This document shows, piece after piece, positions 7,038 to 11,971 of a DNA stretch of 11,971 nucleotides. Numbering within the stretch: the first letter of the stretch is position 1; each line of letters starts with the position of its first letter. The notes beneath the pieces are model-generated. The model worked only from the letters and a program-made list of their open reading frames with translations, was not told the DNA's origin and did not search any database. Made by a program: the position numbers and the translations under genes. Source of the DNA: Tannerella sp. (GTDB lineage Bacteria; Bacteroidota; Bacteroidia; Bacteroidales; Tannerellaceae); assembly GCA_031260095.1 (NCBI GenBank), contig JAIRKN010000109.1, positions 1-11,971 on the forward strand, given 5' to 3'.

Positions 7038-7928
7038 TTATCCCGCGCTTATTTTTTTCATCATTTTTGCGCATATTACAAACAATATTAACCCGGCTAT
7101 TGCGATGATTATTGTCATAATTATGTCTTCTGTTTCCGGTATTTCGGATGTAATGTTTTTGTCCGAATCCGGGAAGAATCCCATATAACTTCCGGTTACG
7201 GCAATTGCATTATTTAAGAAATGGGCAAATACGGGTACCCAGATGCTGTTGCTCCAATATAGTAGATATCCGAGGAATACACCTAACAGGATGCGTGGTA
7301 TGAAGCCGTAAAACTGAAAGTGTATGGCGCTGAAGAGGATGGCGACGATCCATATAGCCATGTGGGGATTGGCCGTTTTTTTTCTTATAATCGAAAGAAG
7401 AGCGCCTCTGAATAGAATCTCTTCCGACAGACCTGCCATTACTGCAATAATGAAAATGTTTATTATAAATGGAATGATGCCTTTTTCAGAAAGCATACTT
7501 TCTGTGATTTGAGTAAGATTTTCTTCCGTTTCATACATCCATTTTTCCAAAGGGGACATACATTCAGGCAAGTGTATTTTTTGATTAAGGTAGGATGTAA
7601 TATCAATTGCCGGTATTATCAGAAATACCATAAATGTCACTAATATAAATATACGTAAGTCGGATATTTTTCGGAAATGCAGGAATTCTCCGGGGGTGCG
7701 ACTGCACAAATAAGCGGTGCAGATACCCGGTAGTATAAAGATGAATAGATCGGAAATAAATTGTATTGCGTGTATATTATAGAATGACGGATCACCATTC
7801 GCCGTCATATCGAACAGGCTGTTCAGTGCATAAGTAATCACTGAGCCTAATGTCAGGCCAAGCAGGAATAAATAAGATAATATTCCTAACTGAAACCACG
7901 TCGAACGGTTTGAAAAAATACCTTTCAT
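7038..7928 (-). CDS. CPBP (Abi/CAAX-like) family intramembrane metalloprotease
   Basis: 296 residues, very hydrophobic, with about eight membrane helices (near 12-36, 56-75, 91-111, 151-168, 190-203, 209-225, 229-250 and 268-288). The glutamate-type protease signature is complete: motif 1 EEILFR (E169, E170, R174), motif 2 around H203 in HFQFYGF, and motif 3 HFLNN with H236 and N240. Relatives include Rce1-like prenyl-CAAX proteases and bacterial immunity or processing proteases; the bacterial substrate is unknown. It starts just after the terminator of the RRM gene, so it probably has its own promoter or is expressed by readthrough. It converges on lptB with only 8 bp between the stops. No bacteriocin gene is next to it, so a self-immunity role has no contextual support. 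Confidence 0.88.
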   Translation of the reverse strand: MKGIFSNRSTWFQLGILSYLFLLGLTLGSVITYALNSLFDMTANGDPSFYNIHAIQFISDLFIFILPGICTAYLCSRTPGEFLHFRKISDLRIFILVTFMVFLIIPAIDITSYLNQKIHLPECMSPLEKWMYETEENLTQITESMLSEKGIIPFIINIFIIAVMAGLSEEILFRGALLSIIRKKTANPHMAIWIVAILFSAIHFQFYGFIPRILLGVFLGYLLYWSNSIWVPVFAHFLNNAIAVTGSYMGFFPDSDKNITSEIPETEDIIMTIIIAIAGLILFVICAKMMKKISAG

Positions 7929-7942
7929 GAAGATGATATTTG

Positions 7943-7981
7943 AAAAAAGAGGGTGAAATCATCTTGTGATACACCCTCTTT
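7943..7981 (-). terminator. Intrinsic terminator after the RRM gene
   Basis: Perfect 10-bp stem AAAGAGGGTG (7946-7955) / CACCCTCTTT (7972-7981) with a 16-nt loop that can form an inner ATCA/TGAT pair. On the minus strand it ends in a run of six T (plus 7943-7948). It sits 21 bp after the RRM stop and before the CPBP start. Confidence 0.85.
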
Positions 7982-8002
7982 CATTTATTGAAAAAAAAAT
8001 GT

Positions 8003-8248
8003 TTACTTTTTGGGTATAGCTTCTTTAACAACCATCTGGCGTCCTTCAAGTTCTTTTTCATTCAATTCATTGATGGCCTTTTTAGCCTCTTTGTCGTCTT
8101 GCATTTCAACGAAAGCAAAGCCTTTCGAACGACCCGTTTCACGGTCTTTGATTACTTTTACCGAGTCAACAGTTCCATATTGCTCCATAATTGATTTCAA
8201 ATCATCTTCCCGAATACGATAATTAAGGTTTCCTACATAAATGTTCAT
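8003..8248 (-). CDS. Single-RRM RNA-binding protein
   Basis: 81 residues, consisting almost wholly of one RNA recognition motif. RNP2 is IYVGNL (3-8) and RNP1 is KGFAFVEM (42-49), with the DRETGRSKG loop before it; the aromatic residues that stack on RNA (Y4, F44, F46) are present. Small stand-alone RRM proteins are abundant in Bacteroides, where they are thought to act as global post-transcriptional regulators in species without Hfq. The tail IPKK is basic. The frame remains open upstream to 8425, but that extension lacks RRM homology and overlaps the plsC end. ATG 8246-8248 gives the exact RRM start, and a promoter candidate lies just upstream. Monocistronic: own promoter, own terminator. 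Confidence 0.93.
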   Translation of the reverse strand: MNIYVGNLNYRIREDDLKSIMEQYGTVDSVKVIKDRETGRSKGFAFVEMQDDKEAKKAINELNEKELEGRQMVVKEAIPKK

Positions 8249-8281
8249 ATAAATAAAAATTAAAAAATAAATAATACCCTG

Positions 8282-8311
8282 CAAAGGAAAGGATTTATTT
8301 TTGATAAACAA
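8282..8311 (-). promoter_or_regulatory. Candidate promoter of the RRM gene
   Basis: On the minus strand: TTG (plus 8309-8311), 19-bp spacer, TTCCTTTG (plus 8282-8289), one base off TAnnTTTG. It gives an AT-rich leader of about 25-30 nt before ATG 8248 and supports the short start. Confidence 0.45.
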
Positions 8312-8339
8312 GTTTTTTGGAGATAAAAAGTAAAAAATA

Positions 8340-9062
8340 TTATTTGAACTCTTCCCACAGCGCTGAATAAATGGTTTGTCGGGTAGAACATACCAGATCA
8401 TCTTTTTCTTTTTGATAGGGCACAACGGGAGGATGTATAATCATTTCCATACGATGTGGTCGTACGTCCCAGGAGCCTATGGGCATTACTTTATAGGGTC
8501 CGTTGAGCGTTATGGGAATGATCGGTAATTGTTGGTCAACCGCAATTTGGAATGCTCCTCTTTTGAATCGTCCCAGATGACCGTCGGGTGTGCGTGCTCC
8601 TTCCGGGAAAATAATAAGCGAACGGCCATGTTTTAGTTTTCGTTCCGCTTCGGCCACGCTTTTTTGTGCAGAGCGGGCCGAAGAGTTATCCACAAAGATA
8701 AAACCGGCCATACGACAGGCATAACCAACGAATGGTATTTTAGCCAGTCCCTTTTTCATCATCCATTTTATAGGAGTGCCCAGAAAACCGTATATAACGA
8801 AAATATCATAGGCGCTTTGATGATTGGCTACAAAAACATACGATTGTCCTTTTTTTATATTATTCCTTCCCTTTACACTTACCGGACATAGGGTTAATAT
8901 ACATGCCATGCGCGACCAGAGTGCGCCGGGATAATAGGAAAAAAAACGTTCTCTTCCCAACAGACAACCTATGATCACAATCACGGCTGTTAGTAGGGTT
9001 AATACGGCAAATACAGGTATGACGATCAGCCGGAAATATATCTTATACAATATACGTAACAT
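8340..9062 (-). CDS. plsC: 1-acyl-sn-glycerol-3-phosphate acyltransferase
   Basis: 240 residues. It transfers an acyl chain to lysophosphatidic acid to make phosphatidic acid, at the inner membrane. An N-terminal hydrophobic helix (about 12-35) anchors it. The family blocks are in order: NHQSAYD (80-86; H81 and D86 of the catalytic HX4D), the KGLAKIPFVG block (104-113), FVDNSS (123-128), FPEGARTPDG (152-161; glycerol-phosphate binding) and the IIPITLNGP block (181-189). Length is normal. It is transcribed away from the small membrane protein gene, and the RRM gene follows after a 91-bp gap that has its own promoter candidate. PlsC-like acyltransferases also act in ornithine-lipid synthesis (OlsA), but no OlsB partner is present, so plain PlsC is preferred. 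Confidence 0.92.
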   Translation of the reverse strand: MLRILYKIYFRLIVIPVFAVLTLLTAVIVIIGCLLGRERFFSYYPGALWSRMACILTLCPVSVKGRNNIKKGQSYVFVANHQSAYDIFVIYGFLGTPIKWMMKKGLAKIPFVGYACRMAGFIFVDNSSARSAQKSVAEAERKLKHGRSLIIFPEGARTPDGHLGRFKRGAFQIAVDQQLPIIPITLNGPYKVMPIGSWDVRPHRMEMIIHPPVVPYQKEKDDLVCSTRQTIYSALWEEFK

Positions 9063-9084
9063 GCTATTTTGTTAAAAACATTTG

Positions 9085-9092
9085 CAAAAATA
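9085..9092 (-). promoter_or_regulatory. Possible -7 element of the plsC promoter
   Basis: TATTTTTG on the minus strand, a full TAnnTTTG match 22 bp before the plsC ATG. I see no TTTG box at the right distance upstream, so the call is weak. Confidence 0.3.
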
Positions 9093-9134
9093 AAAGGAAA
9101 AATGAATTTCTTTATCATTTTCTCCTTAAAAAAT

Positions 9135-9165
9135 TTTTCAGATCGGTTTATTATTACTTTATTTG
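9135..9165 (+). promoter_or_regulatory. Possible promoter of the 57-residue membrane protein
   Basis: TTTT (9135-9138), 19-bp spacer, TTTATTTG (9158-9165): each element is one base off consensus. It would give a leader of about 30 nt. Confidence 0.3.
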
Positions 9166-9202
9166 TAGCAGAAAAAAAGCAATACAAATTAAAAAGATTA
9201 AT

Positions 9203-9376
9203 ATGATGAACACATTAATGAAGAGTTTAGGAGCTGTTATTCTTCTTATTGGCGTAGGAATGTTGGCTTTTGCGGCATTTACGGGTATACGAAGTAATAC
9301 GATTCTGGCTATAGGATTAGCCACTATTATTATTGGCTTTTTGGCCCACATATACCTCAATAAGAAATTTGAGTAA
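9203..9376 (+). CDS. Small two-helix membrane protein, 57 residues
   Basis: Not recognised by name. It starts MMNTLMKSLGAVILLIG and ends AHIYLNKKFE. Two hydrophobic segments (about 8-27 and 33-51) are joined by a short polar turn with an arginine (TGIRSNT), and the tail is charged, so a helical hairpin in the inner membrane is expected. Support for a real gene: purely hydrophobic periodic composition, a promoter-like sequence upstream, an A-rich leader (AAAAAGATTAAT) before the ATG, and a strong terminator 23 bp after the stop. A second ATG follows the first directly (9206), so the start is uncertain by one codon. Proteins of this style are common hypothetical genes in Bacteroidales. The function is unknown; the single-gene transcript gives no clue. 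Confidence 0.75.
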   Translation: MMNTLMKSLGAVILLIGVGMLAFAAFTGIRSNTILAIGLATIIIGFLAHIYLNKKFE

Positions 9377-9399
9377 TATTTTCTACAAAAGGTAAACCC

Positions 9400-9430
9400 G
9401 GGCGCGTCGGTTATCTGATGCGCCCTTTTT
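9400..9430 (+). terminator. Intrinsic terminator after the small membrane protein
   Basis: GGGCGCGTC (9400-9408) pairs with GATGCGCCC (9417-9425), 9 bp with one G-T wobble and an 8-nt loop, followed by TTTTT (9426-9430). It isolates this gene from glyA. Confidence 0.9.
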
Positions 9431-9576
9431 GTGCCATAAGGCCGGAAAAACCGTCGGCTAACAAGATAAAAACTTAAACTGAATTGTTCCATAACATTTT
9501 AGTAATGAAAAAAAATCAATTCACACCACCGTGCGCAATATAAAGGATTGCTAAAATATGCGGGTTCCGTCTTTTT

Positions 9577-9608
9577 TTTGTGTAGTTACATAATAATGTT
9601 TAATTTTA
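9577..9608 (+). promoter_or_regulatory. Candidate promoter of glyA
   Basis: TTTG (9577-9580), 20-bp spacer, TAATTTTA (9601-9608), one base off TAnnTTTG. The predicted leader is about 40-45 nt. The remainder of the 9431-9658 gap shows no further gene or clear RNA structure. Confidence 0.5.
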
Positions 9609-9658
9609 CAACCGGATTCGAGATGATATGTGTACATTAAACTTTATAAATTAGATAT

Positions 9659-10939
9659 ATGAAACGAGATCATGTGATTTTTGAAATTATTGAACGCGAA
9701 TATCAGCGTCAGTTGAAAGGGATTGAATTGATTGCTTCCGAGAATTTTGTCAGTGAACAGGTTATGCAGGCGATGGGGAACTGCCTGACGAATAAGTACG
9801 CCGAAGGATATCCGGGCAAACGGTATTATGGGGGTTGTGAGGTCGTAGACGAGAGTGAGAACCTTGCCATCGAACGTCTTAAGAAACTGTTTGATGCGGA
9901 ATGGGTCAACGTGCAGCCTCATTCCGGGGCGCAGGCGAATGCTGCGGTATTTCTTGCGGTTATGAATCCGGGAGATACGTTTCTGGGGTTAAACCTGTCG
10001 CATGGAGGGCATTTGTCTCACGGATCGCCGGTCAACAGTTCCGGGATCCTGTATCGTGCGACCGAATACAATGTGCGCGAAGATACGGGGCGTGTGGATT
10101 ATGAGCAGATGGAGAAAGTCGCTTTATGCGAGAAACCGAAACTCATCGTCGGCGGAGCGTCTGCCTATTCCCGTGAGTGGGATTACCGGCGGATGCGTGA
10201 AATAGCGGATCAGGCAGGCGCCTTACTGATGATCGACATGGCGCATCCGGCAGGACTTATTGCGGCGGGACTACTCGATAACCCGCTGAAATATGCGCAT
10301 ATTGTCACCTCCACGACCCATAAAACATTGCGCGGCCCACGCGGAGGCGTGATCTTGCTGGGCAGGGATTTTGAGAATCCATGGGGTAAGAAAACGCCGA
10401 AAGGGGAGGTGCGGATGATGTCGCAGTTGCTTGATTCGGCTGTTTTTCCGGGCATTCAGGGCGGTCCGCTCGAACATGTGATTGCGGCGAAAGCCGTATC
10501 TTTTGATGAAGCGTTGCAACCCGAATACAGGGAATATCAGGCGCGGGTGAAAGCCAATGCCGCAGCCATGGCCGGAGCCTTTACGGATAAAGGATATAAG
10601 ATCATATCGGGAGGAACGGATAATCACAGTATGCTGATAGATCTTCGCAGCAAATTTCCGCAGCTGACCGGGAAGGTGGCCGAAAACGTGCTGGTGAAAG
10701 CAGATATTACCGTCAATAAGAATATGGTACCGTTCGACAGCCGTTCGCCGTTCCAGACTTCGGGTATACGTGTCGGGACGCCGGCCGTTTCTACCCGCGG
10801 AGCAAAGGAAGCGCTGATGGGTGAAATTGTAGAAATGATAGACCGGGTATTATCTGATCCGGAATCGGAAGCCACCGTCCGTTCCGTGCGCGAGAGGGTG
10901 AATGCTACGATGAAGGAATATCCCCTGTTTGCATGGTAA
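9659..10939 (+). CDS. glyA: Serine hydroxymethyltransferase
   Basis: 426 residues, full length. It converts serine and tetrahydrofolate to glycine and 5,10-methylenetetrahydrofolate with PLP, in the cytoplasm; it is the main source of one-carbon units. Diagnostic parts: substrate-binding ELIASENF (23-30), [15 protein letters not shown] (45-59), QPHSGAQAN (86-94), [10 protein letters not shown] (191-200; D193 and H196 contact the PLP ring), [14 protein letters not shown] (217-230) with the Schiff-base Lys222, and the closing [12 protein letters not shown]. Relative to the E. coli enzyme it has the longer [17 protein letters not shown] stretch after the lysine, as in Bacteroides. Start: the first ATG, matching the conserved MKRD-like N-terminus of Bacteroidales homologues. 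The next gene starts 33 bp downstream, so an operon is likely. Confidence 0.98.
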   Translation: MKRDHVIFEIIEREYQRQLKGIELIASENFVSEQVMQAMGNCLTNKYAEGYPGKRYYGGCEVVDESENLAIERLKKLFDAEWVNVQPHSGAQANAAVFLAVMNPGDTFLGLNLSHGGHLSHGSPVNSSGILYRATEYNVREDTGRVDYEQMEKVALCEKPKLIVGGASAYSREWDYRRMREIADQAGALLMIDMAHPAGLIAAGLLDNPLKYAHIVTSTTHKTLRGPRGGVILLGRDFENPWGKKTPKGEVRMMSQLLDSAVFPGIQGGPLEHVIAAKAVSFDEALQPEYREYQARVKANAAAMAGAFTDKGYKIISGGTDNHSMLIDLRSKFPQLTGKVAENVLVKADITVNKNMVPFDSRSPFQTSGIRVGTPAVSTRGAKEALMGEIVEMIDRVLSDPESEATVRSVRERVNATMKEYPLFAW

Positions 10940-10962
10940 AGCGTTAACGGGCCGCGACAGCC

Positions 10963-10967
10963 GGAGG
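10963..10967 (+). promoter_or_regulatory. Strong Shine-Dalgarno site
   Basis: GGAGG, 5 nt before the ATG at 10973. It is the only classical ribosome-binding site I see in this window; the other starts follow AT-rich leaders, as usual in Bacteroidetes. It fixes the start of the CNNM-family gene. Confidence 0.75.
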
Positions 10968-10972
10968 TCTTT

Positions 10973-11971
10973 ATGGAAATAATTATCATACTCGGATTGA
11001 TTCTGCTTAACGGGATCTTATCAATGTCTGAAATCGCGCTTATTTCGGCGCGGAAAGCGCGTCTGGACGCACAGGCTAAGAAAGGGAAAAAATCAGCACA
11101 AAAAGCATTGACACTGGCCAGGGAGCCGGACCGGTTTCTTTCGACGATACAGATTGGTATCACGTTAACCGGCATCCTTACCGGTTTGTTTTCGGGTGAA
11201 GCATTTGCGGCAGACCTGGCCGAGGTCGTATCACGCATTACGGTTCTGCAATCGTATTCGTATATGATATCCAAATTAGTGATTGTCGTGATTGTGACCT
11301 ATCTGACCCTTGTGTTGGGCGAGTTGGTGCCTAAACGGATCGGTATGGGCTTTGCCGAGCAGGTAGCGATGCTTGTGGCGGCTCCCATGAACGGCCTTTC
11401 CAGGTTGACGGCTCCTTTTGTGTGGATCCTGTCCGAGAGTTCGAAGGCTGTTGTCGGGCTGATCGGGCTTGGTAATACGGGGGATCGTAACCGGGTGACG
11501 GAAGAAGAGATCAAAGCGATTGTGCATGAAGGATACGAGGGCGGCGAGGTGCAGGAGGTCGAGCAGGATATCGTAGAGCGCGTCTTTCATCTGGGCGACC
11601 GTACCGTAGGGAGTATCATGACACACCGGAGCGATCTGGTCTGGATAGATCTGTCCGACAGTGTAGAGAAGATACGTGAGAAAGTAAAAACCCATCTTTA
11701 TAACACGTATCCCGTTGCATCCGGGAAATTTAATAATATAAAAGGCGTAGTATTCCTGAAAGACCTGTTCGGGCGGATCGACTCGCCGGACTTTTCTGTT
11801 GCGGGCGTTCTGCGGCGGCCACAGTTTGTGCAGGAAAACATGAGCGTCTATAAAGCGCTGGAAGAGTTTCGTCAGGCCCATGTTAAATATGGCATGGTGA
11901 CGGACGAATTTGGAAGCGTACAGGGGATTGTCACCCTGAAGGATATCGTGGACGCTCTGATCGGCGAGGTC
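10973..11971 (+). CDS. CNNM/CBS-domain 'hemolysin C' family transporter (3' end outside window)
   Basis: 333 codons visible, still open at the window end; family members are usually 420-450 residues. Residues 1-150 are the CNNM (DUF21) membrane domain: helix 1 MEIIIILGLILLNGILSMSE, a second hydrophobic segment around 60-78 (IQIGITLTGILTGL), a third around 98-118 ending in the hallmark LGELVPKR, then a segment near 147-165. After VTEEEIKAIVHEGYEGGEV comes a CBS pair: VGSIMTHRSDLVWID in the first, and MSVYKALEEF and YGMVTDEFGSVQGIVTLKDI in the second. A CorC_HlyC domain is expected beyond the edge. The family includes CorB/CorC Mg2+ (or Na+) exporters and GldE-like proteins of Bacteroidetes; 'hemolysin' is a historical name. 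No gliding gene is beside it, so cation transport is the better guess. Probably co-transcribed with glyA. Confidence 0.92.
   Translation, partial: MEIIIILGLILLNGILSMSEIALISARKARLDAQAKKGKKSAQKALTLAREPDRFLSTIQIGITLTGILTGLFSGEAFAADLAEVVSRITVLQSYSYMISKLVIVVIVTYLTLVLGELVPKRIGMGFAEQVAMLVAAPMNGLSRLTAPFVWILSESSKAVVGLIGLGNTGDRNRVTEEEIKAIVHEGYEGGEVQEVEQDIVERVFHLGDRTVGSIMTHRSDLVWIDLSDSVEKIREKVKTHLYNTYPVASGKFNNIKGVVFLKDLFGRIDSPDFSVAGVLRRPQFVQENMSVYKALEEFRQAHVKYGMVTDEFGSVQGIVTLKDIVDALIGEV

Noticed and set aside
8249..8425. N-terminal extension of the RRM protein
   Set aside because: It would run into the end of plsC, shows no similarity to the RRM family, and lies across a promoter candidate; the RRM begins exactly at ATG 8248.
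9505..9543. 12-codon mini-ORF before glyA (possible leader peptide)
   Set aside because: It lies upstream of the likely glyA promoter, has no regulatory codon run or attenuator hairpin, and such frames are frequent by chance.
10624..11881. Open frames of 216 and 201 codons on the minus strand
   Set aside because: Antisense to the well-supported glyA and CNNM-family genes, with low-complexity or incoherent translations.
10973..11971. Calling the CNNM-family gene a hemolysin toxin
   Set aside because: The name is historical; the domain set (CNNM membrane domain plus CBS pair) is that of cation transporters.

Overview
The window looks like a chromosomal segment of a Bacteroidales bacterium (Bacteroides/Parabacteroides-like; genus not resolvable by eye). 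The reasons are a SHMT with the Bacteroidetes-type insertion after the PLP lysine, a stand-alone RRM RNA-binding protein of the kind common in Bacteroides, promoters of the Bacteroidetes type (TTTG, about 19-20 bp, TAnnTTTG) rather than -35/-10, mostly no Shine-Dalgarno sequences, and Tat-plus-lipobox Gfo/Idh/MocA proteins. I see no tRNA, rRNA, CRISPR array or insertion sequence.

Region 1 (1-5997, all minus strand) reads as one tightly packed five-gene unit. In transcription order it holds: a soluble Gfo/Idh/MocA oxidoreductase; a membrane-anchored tetraheme NapC/NrfH-like cytochrome fused to a formylglycine-generating-enzyme-like (SUMF1) domain; a Tat-exported lipoprotein Gfo/Idh/MocA oxidoreductase; a Tat-exported lipoprotein xylose-isomerase-like TIM barrel; and a LuxR-type regulator with a degenerate ScdA_N/hemerythrin-like sensory half, cut by the window start. 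Junctions are -22, +42, +4 and +22 bp. My reading is a periplasmic redox pathway for carbohydrates, possibly through keto-sugar intermediates. The folded, NAD(P)-carrying dehydrogenase would leave by Tat and the cytochrome would link the cell-envelope step to the quinone pool. This is the most novel-looking part of the window.

Region 2 (5998-6294) is the divergent control region between that operon and lptB. It carries a very good Bacteroidetes promoter for lptB, a weaker candidate for the operon, and a paired inverted/direct repeat.

Region 3 (6295-9062) holds housekeeping envelope genes: the LPS-export ATPase gene lptB (+), then convergent minus-strand genes for a CPBP intramembrane protease, an 81-residue RRM protein with its own terminator, and the acyltransferase PlsC.

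Region 4 (9063-11971, plus strand) has a 57-residue two-helix membrane protein with a strong terminator, then glyA followed 33 bp later by a CNNM/CBS 'hemolysin C-like' transporter that runs off the window end and has an unusually good Shine-Dalgarno sequence.
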